DNA of 60,745 bases, from positions 209,286 through 270,030 of the forward strand of contig NZ_ML769320.1 of the NCBI RefSeq assembly GCF_009720365.1, given 5' to 3'. How positions within the stretch are numbered: position 1 is the stretch's first letter; each line of letters starts with the position of its first letter. Source of the stretch: Catellatospora paridis. GTDB taxonomy: Bacteria > Actinomycetota > Actinomycetes > Mycobacteriales > Micromonosporaceae. The notes under the pieces are model-generated. The model did not search any database, was not told the DNA's origin, and saw only the letters and a program-made list of their open reading frames with translations. The position numbers were made by a program, and so were the translations under genes. Positions 36,069-44,777 of the stretch are shown one piece after another.

Positions 36069-37658
36069 GTGACCACAGTCCAGGACCGGACGTCCTCCCC
36101 TGAAATCCCCAAGCCGAATCTCCGGGTGGTGTTGCCCGGTCTGATGCTGGCCATCCTCCTGGCGATGCTCGACAACATGATCATCGGTACGGCCATGCCC
36201 CGCATCGTCGGCGAGCTGGGCGGCCTCGACAAGCTCTCGTGGGTGGTCACGGCGTACGTGCTGGGCACCACGATCTCGACGCCGATCTGGGGCAAGCTGG
36301 GCGACCTCTACGGCCGCAAGACCATCTTCCTGGTCTCGATCGTCATCTTCCTGGTCGGCTCGGCGCTGTCCGGCGCGGCCGGCGAGATCGACCCCGCCTC
36401 GGGCATGAACCAGCTCATCGCCTTCCGTGCCCTGCAGGGCCTCGGCGCAGGCGGTCTGATGGTCGGCGCCATGGCGATCATCGGTGACCTGGTCTCCCCC
36501 CGCGAGCGCGGCAAGTACCAGGGCATGATGGCCGCGATCATGGGTGTCGCGATGATCGGCGGCCCGCTCATCGGCGGTGTCATCACCGACCACTTCGACT
36601 GGCGCTGGGCCTTCTACGTGAACCTGCCGATCGGCGGCATCGCGCTGTTCGTGCTGGCCACCACGCTGCACCTGCCGAAGTACCGCACCGAGCACCGCAT
36701 CGACTGGCTGGGCGCGGCGCTGCTGAGCGTCGGCGTCACCGCGCTGGTGCTGATCACGACCTGGGGCGGCAACAAGTACGCCTGGGGCTCGAAGGAGATC
36801 ATCGGCATGGCCGTCCTGGGCGTGGTCATGGTCGGCCTCTTCCTGTGGACGCAGACCCGGGTCGCCGAGCCGATCCTGCCGCTGGGCATCTTCCGCAACC
36901 GCAACTTCAGCCTGGTCTCGGTCATCGGCTTCATGGTCGGCTTCGCGATGTTCGGCGCGATCTCCTTCCTGCCGCTCTACATCCAGACCGTGCAGGGCGC
37001 CTCGGCCACCAACAGCGGCCTGCTGCTGCTGCCGATGATGCTGGGCATGATGGTCACCTCGATCGTGGCCGGCCGCACCATCACCAAGACCGGCAAGTAC
37101 CGGATGTTCCCCATCCTGGGCGGCATCACGCTGGCGCTGTCGATGCTGCTGCTGACCCGCCTCGACGTCGACACCTCCATCACCGAGTCCTCGATCTACA
37201 TGGTCGTGCTCGGTGTGGGCATGGGCTTCCTGATGCAGACCACCATGCTGATCGCGCAGAACAGCGTGGACCAGAAGGACCTGGGCGTCTCCAGCTCGAC
37301 CGCGACGTTCGTGCGCTCCATCGGCGGTTCGTTCGGTGTCTCGATCTTCGGCGCCGTCTTCGTCAACCGGCTCAAGGACGACCTGTCCGGCGCGATGCCG
37401 GCGGGCGCGCCGGCCGGCGGCATGTCGCTCGACGTGGGCGGCCTGCAGCCGGACAAGCTGGAGCAGCTGCCCGGGCCGATCAAGGAGGCGGTGCTGCACG
37501 GCATCGCGTACGCCACTTCGGGCCTGTTCTGGTGGGCGCTGGGCTTCGCGATCCTGGTCCCGATCGCGGCCTGGTTCATCAAGGAGGTGCCGCTGCGCGG
37601 CTCCGAGTCGATGACCGACGGCGAGCCGGCTGCCCGCCCGCTGGTGGCCGTCGAATGA
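36069..37658 (+). CDS. MFS multidrug exporter, DHA2 (EmrB/QacA) type
   Basis: 529 aa with about 14 membrane helices. LDNMIIGTAMPRI is DHA2 motif D, GKLGDLYGRK motif A and the RALQGLGAGG region motif B. Proton-driven efflux of drugs or secondary metabolites from the inner membrane. GTG 36069 after GGAG. Regulated by the divergent TetR protein; a hairpin follows. Confidence 0.9.
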   Translation: MTTVQDRTSSPEIPKPNLRVVLPGLMLAILLAMLDNMIIGTAMPRIVGELGGLDKLSWVVTAYVLGTTISTPIWGKLGDLYGRKTIFLVSIVIFLVGSALSGAAGEIDPASGMNQLIAFRALQGLGAGGLMVGAMAIIGDLVSPRERGKYQGMMAAIMGVAMIGGPLIGGVITDHFDWRWAFYVNLPIGGIALFVLATTLHLPKYRTEHRIDWLGAALLSVGVTALVLITTWGGNKYAWGSKEIIGMAVLGVVMVGLFLWTQTRVAEPILPLGIFRNRNFSLVSVIGFMVGFAMFGAISFLPLYIQTVQGASATNSGLLLLPMMLGMMVTSIVAGRTITKTGKYRMFPILGGITLALSMLLLTRLDVDTSITESSIYMVVLGVGMGFLMQTTMLIAQNSVDQKDLGVSSSTATFVRSIGGSFGVSIFGAVFVNRLKDDLSGAMPAGAPAGGMSLDVGGLQPDKLEQLPGPIKEAVLHGIAYATSGLFWWALGFAILVPIAAWFIKEVPLRGSESMTDGEPAARPLVAVE

Positions 37659-37699
37659 TCCGCGCACGCGCGACGAGCTGAACCGCGCACGCGCCTGCG

Positions 37700-37743
37700 C
37701 GAGGCCCCGTCCCGGCTGTATCTGCAGCCGGCACGGGGCCTCG
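37700..37743. terminator. Bidirectional terminator after MFS gene
   Basis: Outer stem CGAGGCCCCGT / ACGGGGCCTCG and inner stem CCGGCTG / CAGCCGG between convergent genes. Confidence 0.85.
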
Positions 37744-37749
37744 CCGTCT

Positions 37750-39582
37750 TCAGCCGCGGCCGAGCAGCCGGTCCAGCCAGGACCGCCGGGGGCGGGGCAG
37801 GGGCACCGCCGGGCCCGGTGCGTACGCGGTGGACGCGGGCCACTGGTCCTGGGCCAGCTCCCGGGCGAGGGTGCGCACCGCGGCGGGCATGCCGGGAGTG
37901 ATGAAGGCGAGCTGGGCCACCGACGCCCCGATGGTGACCGCACGGGTGCGCCCGGCGTCGAGCAGCGCCCGCAACCTGGCCGCGACCAGTTCCGCCACGT
38001 CGGCCCGGCAGGACGGGTCCACCCAGGCGGCGGTGACCAGCGCGTAGAGGGCGGCCTCGGTGGTCCAGTCCTCGGCGCCGAAGGCGATCTCCACCAGCAG
38101 CCGCCGCCGGGTCGAGGTCGCCCACGGCTCCCCGGTGCGGTGGTGCAGCAGACCGAGGCAGGCCCACACCTGCAGCCGCCGCTCCGGCACGGTGACCTGG
38201 TCGGGGTCTGTCTCGACCGTCGCGGTCGGCGGGTGCACCAGCGCCGCGAGCAGCTCGTCGACCGGCACCCCGGACAGCCGCACCGCCATGTCGTACGCCA
38301 TCGGCGGCGGCGCCCAGCCCAGCGGCAGCATGGCGGCGACCTCCCGGCCGGCGGTCGGCGTCGGCGGGTCCAGCGCGGGCGTCGGCCGGGTGCCGTCGAA
38401 GTCCCACAGCCGTATCCCCGGCCGCAGCGCCACTCGCGGGTCGGGCAGGCCGGGCTCGCTCGCCGAGACGGCCACGCCCGGCCAGGCCCGCCGCAGCAGG
38501 GCGAGCGCGCTGGGCGACTCCATCGAGGACAGTCCCAGCTCGCCCGGGCGCGTCCGCTGCTCGTCGGTGGTCCGGCGCAGCGCGTTGACGCACGCCTCGA
38601 CGGCCGCCGGCACGTAGCCCAGCCAGGGCAGCCCGTCGCAGCAGTGCTGCAGGTCGTGGTGCTCGTGGCTGGCGTCTGTGGTGGCCCGCATGAAGTCGGC
38701 CAGCGCGACCAGGTGGTCCGGGTCGCCGTCGGACTGGAAGCGCAGCCGGTGCGCGGTGTGCACGGCGCAGTCGTACGACGGGTCCTTGACCAGGGCCTGC
38801 TCGATCAGCTCCAGCGCCTCCGCGGTGTGGCCGAGCTCGGTGAGCCACAGCGCGAGATCCGAGGTGACCGACAGGTCGTCGGGGTCGTGCCGCTGCGCCG
38901 CGCGCATCGCCCGCACCGCGGCGGCCAGCTGGCCGTCGGCGCGCAGCGCGTTGCCCCACCACATCTCGGTCAGCTTGGTCGACTCCAGCTCCACCCCGCG
39001 CTGTGCCCAGCGCAGCGCCAGCGGCACCTCGCGCAGCCGCCGCGCCACCCCGGAGGCCGCCCCGTGCAGCAGCGCGTCCTGCGGGTATGCGGCCAGCGCC
39101 CGCTCGGCCAGGGCCAGGTACGGCCGGGTGGCGGCGGCGATGGGCACGGGAGCCGGATCGGGCAGCGCGCCCAGCACCGCGAGCAGCACCCGCACCAGGC
39201 GGTCGGCGGGGACGAGCCGCGGGTCCAGGGCCTGCACCCAGCTGACGTCGGCCCACGGCCGGCCAGGGTTGTGCACGGTCGCCTGCGCCAGCAGGCTGAG
39301 CGCGTCGGCGTACCCGCCGTGCCGGGCCAGCACGTGCGCGAACGCGACGACCCGGCCCACCGGCGCGCGCTCGCCGGGGCGGAACAGGGCCAGGCCGCCG
39401 TCGTCGGAGCGCGCCGCCAGCTTCGCCAGCAGCTCGTGCGCCTCGGGCAGGCCGGGTTCGTGGGCCAGCGCCACGGACAGGTGGCTCACCGCATGGTCCA
39501 GGTCGTGCTCGTCGAGCGCGAGGCCGGCCAGGGCGAGCTCGCCCAGCGCCTCCTGATGCGGGTCGTTGACGCCGTCGGCCAC
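37750..39582 (-). CDS. TPR-like protein of unknown function
   Basis: 610 aa, Ala/Leu-rich, without signal peptide or membrane helices. The first 330 residues show degenerate helical repeats resembling tetratricopeptides (ALGELALAGLALDEHDLDHA, ALELIEQALVKDPSYDCA). The C-terminal half has a segment IRLWDFDGTRPTPALDPP and ends in a basic RPRRSWLDRLLGRG. No enzyme motif seen. GTG 39582 with GAGGAG. Possibly a scaffold protein. Confidence 0.7.
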   Translation of the reverse strand: MADGVNDPHQEALGELALAGLALDEHDLDHAVSHLSVALAHEPGLPEAHELLAKLAARSDDGGLALFRPGERAPVGRVVAFAHVLARHGGYADALSLLAQATVHNPGRPWADVSWVQALDPRLVPADRLVRVLLAVLGALPDPAPVPIAAATRPYLALAERALAAYPQDALLHGAASGVARRLREVPLALRWAQRGVELESTKLTEMWWGNALRADGQLAAAVRAMRAAQRHDPDDLSVTSDLALWLTELGHTAEALELIEQALVKDPSYDCAVHTAHRLRFQSDGDPDHLVALADFMRATTDASHEHHDLQHCCDGLPWLGYVPAAVEACVNALRRTTDEQRTRPGELGLSSMESPSALALLRRAWPGVAVSASEPGLPDPRVALRPGIRLWDFDGTRPTPALDPPTPTAGREVAAMLPLGWAPPPMAYDMAVRLSGVPVDELLAALVHPPTATVETDPDQVTVPERRLQVWACLGLLHHRTGEPWATSTRRRLLVEIAFGAEDWTTEAALYALVTAAWVDPSCRADVAELVAARLRALLDAGRTRAVTIGASVAQLAFITPGMPAAVRTLARELAQDQWPASTAYAPGPAVPLPRPRRSWLDRLLGRG

Positions 39583-39810
39583 GTGATCTCCTCGGTCCGC
39601 GGAACACGTGGGGGTCCCCCAGGCGCTACCGCCTGAGCGGCGGCGCCGATACGGGCCGTGTTCCCGGACAGGCTAGAGCCGGTCGGGCAAGCTGTGTGCC
39701 CCTGCTCATTAGTGCGCACTGTGTTGCCGCAGCGGGCATGAACGTGCAAGACTGCGCACCGAACGCGCGATTTCGCGCAGCACTCCAGGGCGAAGTGGTA
39801 GGAGAAAGAG

Positions 39811-40866
39811 ATGGCCCAGCGTGGCACCGGAATGGCAGCCGACATCGCCGAGCAGCCGGAGGTTTACGCGACGCTGCTGGAGCCCGCGCACGCCGGCGCC
39901 ATCGCGCAGGTGGCGAAGGTGATCGCGGAGCGCCGCCCGCAGCACGTCGTGTTCACCGCGCGCGGCACCTCCGACCACGCCGCCCTCTACGCGGCCTACC
40001 TCACCGAGATCCGCCTCGGCCTGCCCGCCGGGCTGGCCTCGCCGAGCGCGATCACCGTCTTCGGCGCCCGCCCCGACCTGTCGCACGCCCTGGTCATCGG
40101 CGTCTCGCAGAGCGGCGGCTCGCCCGACCTGGCCGAGGTGCTGCGGGTCGCCCGGGAGTCCGGCGCGCTCACCCTCGCGGTGACCAACAACCCCGAGTCG
40201 GTGCTGGCGCAGACCGCGGAACTGTCCGTGGACGTCGCCGCCGGGCACGAACGCGCGGTCGCGGCCACCAAGACGTACACCGCCGAGCTGATGGCGCTGC
40301 TGATGCTGATCGAGGGCGTACGCGCCGGCGACGGCGTGCTGCCCGCGGACGAGCGGGCCGCCCTCGCCAAGCTGCCCGAGCTGGCCACCCGCACGCTGGC
40401 CGACACCACCGCGTCCGAGCTGGCCGCGCGCTACCGGTTCGCGGCGCGCATGGTCACCACCGGCCGCGGCTACGCCTACCCGTCGGCCCGCGAGGCCGCG
40501 CTCAAGCTGATGGAGACCTCGTACCTGCCCGCGCTCGCGTTCTCCGGGGCGGACCTGCTGCACGGGCCGCTCGCGATGACCGACCCGGACGTGCCGGTGC
40601 TGGCCATGGTGGGTGCCGGGCTCGGCGGGCAGGCCATGCGCGAGGTGCTGGCGCGCCTCGATGAGCGCCGCGCCGACGTCGTCGCGGTCGGCCCCGAGGC
40701 GGTGCCCGGCGCGAAGGCGCTGCTGAACGTGCCCTCAGTGGACGAGCGCTACGCCCCGCTGCTGGAGATCCTGCCGCTGCAGCAGCTCGCGCTGTCGCTG
40801 GCACTGGCCCGCGGCGAGGACCCCGACGCCCCCCGCGGCCTGAAGAAGGTCACCGCCACGCTGTAG
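39811..40866 (+). CDS. SIS-domain sugar isomerase/deaminase (GlmS C-terminal-like)
   Basis: 351 aa with two SIS domains, like the isomerase half of GlmS, without the glutaminase domain. FTARGTSDHAALYAAYLTE, GVSQSGGSPD and AATKTYTAEL bind the sugar phosphate; the ending LARGEDPDAPRGLKKVTATL is typical of AgaS/NagB-II-type proteins. It probably deaminates or isomerises an amino-sugar 6-phosphate. GGAG before the ATG. No DasR-type operator was recognised upstream. Confidence 0.85.
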   Translation: MAQRGTGMAADIAEQPEVYATLLEPAHAGAIAQVAKVIAERRPQHVVFTARGTSDHAALYAAYLTEIRLGLPAGLASPSAITVFGARPDLSHALVIGVSQSGGSPDLAEVLRVARESGALTLAVTNNPESVLAQTAELSVDVAAGHERAVAATKTYTAELMALLMLIEGVRAGDGVLPADERAALAKLPELATRTLADTTASELAARYRFAARMVTTGRGYAYPSAREAALKLMETSYLPALAFSGADLLHGPLAMTDPDVPVLAMVGAGLGGQAMREVLARLDERRADVVAVGPEAVPGAKALLNVPSVDERYAPLLEILPLQQLALSLALARGEDPDAPRGLKKVTATL

Positions 40867-40890
40867 CACGCGTCGTGAGAGGCTGACAGC

Positions 40891-42417
40891 GTGTCAACGC
40901 TGCGTGAACTCGTCGAGGAGCACACCTCGCTCGGTCCGGTCGACATCGATCACCTGCACCGGCTCGCCGGCGACTGGCAGATGATCTCCGATCTCTCCTT
41001 CGCCGACCTGCTGCTGTGGGTGCCGGTCGAGGGCGATCCGAGCGCCGGCCTGTCCTTCCTCTGCGTCGCGCAGGTGCGGCCGACCACCGCGCCGACGGCA
41101 TACCAGGACGACCAGGTGGGGCGCATCTCCAGCGGCGCGGAGGTGGCCCATCTGGGCGTCGCGCGCGAGCAGGGCCGCATCTGGCGCGAGGGCGACCCCG
41201 TCTGGTACGGCGACACCCCCGCCCGGCACGAGGCCATCCCGGTCCGGCTGCGCGGCGAGGACGGCGAGGCCGGCCCGGTGATCGCGGTGGTGGGCCGGGA
41301 CACCAACCTGTCCACCGCGCGCACGCCCAGCCAGCTGGAGCTGAACTACCTGACCACGGCCGACGACCTCGCCCAGATGATCGCCGACGGCACCTTCCCG
41401 TCGGTACGCCACCCGGGCGAGACCACGTCCGCGCCGCGGGTCGGCGACGGTCTGATCCGGCTGGACGGCAGCGGCAAGGTCACCTACGCCTCGCCCAACG
41501 CGCAGTCCGCCATCCGGCGGCTCGGCTTCTCCGCGCACCTGGTGGGCGAGGACCTCGCCGCGCTGTTCAACCGGCTGGCCGAGGACCCGCTGGAGGGCTC
41601 GGAGGCCAGCAACCGCATCCTGGGCGCGCTGCGCGGGGACGCGCCGCCGCGCAAGGAGATCGAGGCGCGCACCGCCACCGTGCTCAGCCGGGCGCTGCCG
41701 CTGATGCCCGCGGGCGTGCCGATCGGCGCGCTGGTGCTGGTCCGCGACATCACCGAGGTCAAGCGCCGGGACCGCGCGCTGATCACCAAGGACGCGACCA
41801 TCCGCGAGATCCACCACCGGGTGAAGAACAACCTGCAGACCGTGGCGGCCCTGCTGCGCCTGCAGGCCCGCCGGGTCAACCACCCGGAGGCGCGGGCCGC
41901 GCTGGAGGAGTCGGTGCGCCGGGTCGCCTCCATTGCGCTGGTGCACGAGACGCTGGCCATGTCCGCCGACGAGGCGGTCGAGTTCGACGGCATCGTGGAC
42001 CGGGTCGCCAACGCGGCCGCCGAGGTCGCCTCGCCGGAGTCCCCGGTGCGCACCCGCCGCGAGGGCACCTTCGGGGTGCTGCCCGCGGAGATCGCCACGC
42101 CGCTGGTCATGGTGCTCAACGAGCTTCTGCTCAACGCCGTCGAGCACGGCTTCGAGTCGCTGGAGGGCAAGGTCGCCGACGGGGCCGAGGTGGTCGTGCA
42201 CGTCAACCGAGCCAAGCGGGAGCTGCACGTGACCGTCGCCGACAACGGCCGGGGCCTGCCCGAGGACTTCGACCCCACCACGAACAAGCGGCTCGGCCTG
42301 CAGATCATCCGCACCCTGACCACCGGTGAGCTGCGCGGCACCATCGAACTGCGCAACCGGGACGGCGGCGGCACGGAGGCCCTGCTGTTCGTGCCGCTGG
42401 CGAAACGCGACAGGTAG
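40891..42417 (+). CDS. pdtaS: PdtaS-like sensor histidine kinase
   Basis: 508 aa, cytosolic. GAF-like domain (about 1-150), PAS-like domain (about 170-285), HisKA_2 with EIHHRVKNNLQTVAALLRLQ (H308/H309) and HATPase (DNGRGLPEDFDP, N box ELLLNAVEHGFE). In mycobacteria PdtaS phosphorylates the RNA-binding regulator PdtaR; no such partner is in the window. pdtaS and whiB1 are also neighbours in mycobacteria. GTG 40891 after GAGAGG. Confidence 0.9.
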   Translation: MSTLRELVEEHTSLGPVDIDHLHRLAGDWQMISDLSFADLLLWVPVEGDPSAGLSFLCVAQVRPTTAPTAYQDDQVGRISSGAEVAHLGVAREQGRIWREGDPVWYGDTPARHEAIPVRLRGEDGEAGPVIAVVGRDTNLSTARTPSQLELNYLTTADDLAQMIADGTFPSVRHPGETTSAPRVGDGLIRLDGSGKVTYASPNAQSAIRRLGFSAHLVGEDLAALFNRLAEDPLEGSEASNRILGALRGDAPPRKEIEARTATVLSRALPLMPAGVPIGALVLVRDITEVKRRDRALITKDATIREIHHRVKNNLQTVAALLRLQARRVNHPEARAALEESVRRVASIALVHETLAMSADEAVEFDGIVDRVANAAAEVASPESPVRTRREGTFGVLPAEIATPLVMVLNELLLNAVEHGFESLEGKVADGAEVVVHVNRAKRELHVTVADNGRGLPEDFDPTTNKRLGLQIIRTLTTGELRGTIELRNRDGGGTEALLFVPLAKRDR

Positions 42418-42521
42418 TCCCGTTTTAACAAAGAGCGATCTGCGTCACCCTCCGGTCAGAATGTGGGACGTTGCGCGAACGGTGATTGGCACGGGACTGT
42501 CCGCCGTGAGAAAGTGACTGC

Positions 42522-42623
42522 ATGACCGCCGCTGCGAACCGCCGCCTGATGGGGCCCGGGCTCACCGCCCGCCGCCACATCGATTTCGGCCGCGTGCGCA
42601 GCGCCATCTGTCCGGCTGGCTGA
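42522..42623 (+). CDS. Cysteine leader peptide of the sulfur operon (33 aa)
   Basis: Short ORF ending LTARRHIDFGRVRSAICPAG, the RRHID..RV.SAIC pattern of actinobacterial putative leader peptides before sulfur genes. The single Cys codon (TGT 42609-42611) is the fourth codon from the end. It lies upstream of sulfite reductase with alternative hairpins just after it. The peptide itself is probably of no use; the speed of its translation reports cysteine supply. Confidence 0.8.
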   Translation: MTAAANRRLMGPGLTARRHIDFGRVRSAICPAG

Positions 42624-42685
42624 CTGCGCCCGTCCGTTTTTTCGAAACCCGGGCGCGCATACGCGCCGGGAGCATTCATTCTTTT
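42596..42685 (+). promoter_or_regulatory. Predicted transcription attenuator, segments 1-4
   Basis: Segment 1 GCGCAG (42596-42601) pairs with segment 2 CTGCGC (42624-42629). Segment 2 extended, GCGCCCG (42626-42632), pairs instead with segment 3 CGGGCGC (42650-42656). Segment 3 CCCGGGCGCG (42648-42657) pairs with segment 4 CGCGCCGGG (42662-42670) in a 9-bp stem followed by the T-rich 42675-42685. These pairings are mutually exclusive. A ribosome stalled at the Cys codon would cover segment 1 and favour 2:3. Confidence 0.6.
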
Positions 42686-42758
42686 GAATCCCAACCGCTG
42701 ACCGCGGTGCTGGCGCATAGGCGCGTCCTCGCTCACTGGACTACAGGAGGACGCTGCG

Positions 42759-44462
42759 ATGGCAGCATCGGCGGCAAGTACGCCAGCCACCACCCCGGGC
42801 CGGGCCGCGCGCAAACCGCGCGGTGAGGGTCAGTGGGCGCTCGGGCACCGCGAGCCCCTCAACCCGAACGAGCGCACGAAGAAGGACGACAACGGCCTGA
42901 ACGTGCGCGCCCGGATCGAGAACATCTACGCCCACCGCGGCTTCGACTCGATCGACCCCGCCGACCTGCGCGGCCGGATGCGCTGGTGGGGCCTCTACAC
43001 CCAGCGCAAGCCCGGGATCGACGGCGGCCGCACCGCGGTGCTGGAGCCGCACGAGCTCGACGACGAGTACTTCATGCTCCGCATCCGCATCGACGGGGGC
43101 CAGCTCGACCTGGCCCAGTTGCGTGCGATCGCGAACGTGTCGGCCAAGTACGGCCGGGACACCGCCGACATCACCGACCGGCAGAACATCCAGCTGCACT
43201 GGGTGCGGGTCGAGGACGTGCCGGCGATCTGGCGCGAGATCGAGGCGGTCGGCCTGTCCACCACGGAGGCCTGCGGCGACACCCCGCGCGTGGTGCTCGG
43301 CAGCCCGGTCGCCGGGATCAGCGAGCACGAGGTCCTCGACGCGACCCCGGCCATCGACGAGATCGTCGAGAAGTACATCGGCGACCCGGCGCTGTCCAAT
43401 CTGCCGCGCAAGTTCAAGTCCGTGGTGTCCTGGCTGGCCGACGTGCCTTACGAGGCCAACGACATCTCCTTCCTCGGGGTGGTGCACCCGGAGCACGGGC
43501 CCGGCTTCGACCTGTGGGTCGGCGGCGGCCTGTCCACCAACCCGATGCTGGCCCAGCGCCTGGGCGCGTGGGTGCCGCTGGGCGAGGTGGCCGAGGTGTA
43601 CGCCGCCGTCGCGCGCCTGTTCCGCGACTACGGCTACCGCCGCCTGCGCGCTCGGGCGCGAATCAAGTTCCTGGTCGCGGACTGGGGCGTGGCGAAGTTC
43701 CGGCAGATCCTGGAGGACGAGTTCCTCGGCCGCAAGCTGGTCGACGGCCCGTCGCCGGAGCTGCCCGAGCACCCCATCGACCACATCGGCGTGCACCGCC
43801 AGCGCGACGGGAAGTTCTACGTGGGCGCGGCGGCGGTCGCGGGCCGGGTCAGCGGCACGGTGCTGGCGCAGGTCGCCGACATCGCCGAGGCCCACGGGTC
43901 GGGCCGGGTGCGGCTCACGCCGTACCAGAAGCTGCTGGTGCTCGACGTGGCCGAGGACAAGGTGGAGTCGCTGATCGCGGCGCTGGACGGGATCGGGCTG
44001 CAGGCCCGGCCGTCGTCGTGGCGGCGCGACACGATGGCCTGCACCGGCATCGAGTACTGCAAGCTCGCCATCGTCGAGACCAAGGCGACCGCGGCGCGCA
44101 CCATCGAGCACCTGGAGCGCACGATCGGCCGGATCGACGGCTCGATCTCGATCAACGTCAACGGCTGCCCGAACGCGTGCGCGCGGACCCAGGTCGCCGA
44201 CATCGGGCTCAAGGGCCAGCTGGTCCCCGGCCCGGACGGCGAGATGGTCGAGGGCTTCCAGGTGCACCTGGGCGGCGGCCTGAGCATGGCGCAGGGCCAG
44301 AACCCGAACTTCGGCCGCAAGCTGCGCGGCCTCAAGACCACCGCCGCGGAGCTGCCGGAGTACGCCGAGCGCCTCGCCCGCCGCTACCTGGACGGCCGCA
44401 AGGACGCGTCCGAGCCGTTCGCGGAATGGGTGCTCCGCGTCGACGAGGACGAGCTCCGATGA
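42759..44462 (+). CDS. sirA: Ferredoxin-dependent sulfite reductase (NirA/SirA type)
   Basis: Reduces sulfite to sulfide with six electrons from ferredoxin, 567 aa. ATG 42759 follows AGGAGG. Siroheme/[4Fe-4S] ligands are C428, C434, C470 and C474 (TGIEYC, NGCPNAC). Y80 and C172 match the covalent Tyr-Cys pair of mycobacterial NirA, with the same 92-residue spacing. The neighbours (cysH, chelatase) favour sulfite over nitrite. The stop overlaps the first of two leader mini-ORFs. Confidence 0.93.
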   Translation: MAASAASTPATTPGRAARKPRGEGQWALGHREPLNPNERTKKDDNGLNVRARIENIYAHRGFDSIDPADLRGRMRWWGLYTQRKPGIDGGRTAVLEPHELDDEYFMLRIRIDGGQLDLAQLRAIANVSAKYGRDTADITDRQNIQLHWVRVEDVPAIWREIEAVGLSTTEACGDTPRVVLGSPVAGISEHEVLDATPAIDEIVEKYIGDPALSNLPRKFKSVVSWLADVPYEANDISFLGVVHPEHGPGFDLWVGGGLSTNPMLAQRLGAWVPLGEVAEVYAAVARLFRDYGYRRLRARARIKFLVADWGVAKFRQILEDEFLGRKLVDGPSPELPEHPIDHIGVHRQRDGKFYVGAAAVAGRVSGTVLAQVADIAEAHGSGRVRLTPYQKLLVLDVAEDKVESLIAALDGIGLQARPSSWRRDTMACTGIEYCKLAIVETKATAARTIEHLERTIGRIDGSISINVNGCPNACARTQVADIGLKGQLVPGPDGEMVEGFQVHLGGGLSMAQGQNPNFGRKLRGLKTTAAELPEYAERLARRYLDGRKDASEPFAEWVLRVDEDELR

Positions 44463-44524
44463 GCGAGCGGAGCGGGCGCGTGGGCGTCGTTCGGCTCATC
44501 ACGACGCCGGAGGCGGCGCGATGA
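44459..44524 (+). CDS. Leader mini-ORF B1 after sirA (21 aa)
   Basis: The ATG overlaps the sirA stop, and the TGA overlaps the ATG of mini-ORF B2. The peptide begins MSERSGRVG and ends RLITTPEAAR. Second type of leader cassette: same ATGAGCGAG beginning, different ending, with GGAGG before the next start. Confidence 0.4.
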   Translation: MSERSGRVGVVRLITTPEAAR

Positions 44525-44586
44525 GCGAGCGGAGCGAGCGCGTAGGTGCCGTTCGGCTCATCACGACGCCGGAGGCGGCGCGATGA
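44521..44586 (+). CDS. Leader mini-ORF B2 before zinc-ribbon gene (21 aa)
   Basis: Near-identical tandem copy of B1 at 62-bp spacing (MSERSERVGAVRLITTPEAAR). The stop overlaps the ATG of the zinc-ribbon gene, which itself begins MSEG. Every junction from sirA to cysH is therefore an ATGA overlap. Confidence 0.4.
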   Translation: MSERSERVGAVRLITTPEAAR

Positions 44587-44777
44587 GCGAGGGTGCGCAA
44601 CGTGCGGTGCCGTACTACTGCCCGTTCTGCGGCGAGGAGGCCTTCCTCCGGCCGCACGCGGGTCCCGAGAACGAGGACGGAGAGCCCGCCAGCACACACG
44701 GGCAGTGGGAGTGCCGAGCATGTCGCAGGGTTTTCGCGCTGAAGATGATCGGACTGCTGGGGAGGGTGACGCAATGA
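44583..44777 (+). CDS. Small zinc-ribbon protein of the sulfur operon
   Basis: 64 aa with CPFC near residue 13 and CRAC near residue 44, a likely zinc ribbon. A similar small gene stands between sulfite reductase and cysH in Streptomyces. Its role may be in electron transfer or enzyme assembly (inference). Start and stop both overlap neighbours as ATGA. Confidence 0.8.
   Translation: MSEGAQRAVPYYCPFCGEEAFLRPHAGPENEDGEPASTHGQWECRACRRVFALKMIGLLGRVTQ

Noticed and set aside
39765..39778. DasR-type operator before the SIS gene
   Set aside because: The small dyad GCGCGATTTCGCGC does not match the known dre pattern.
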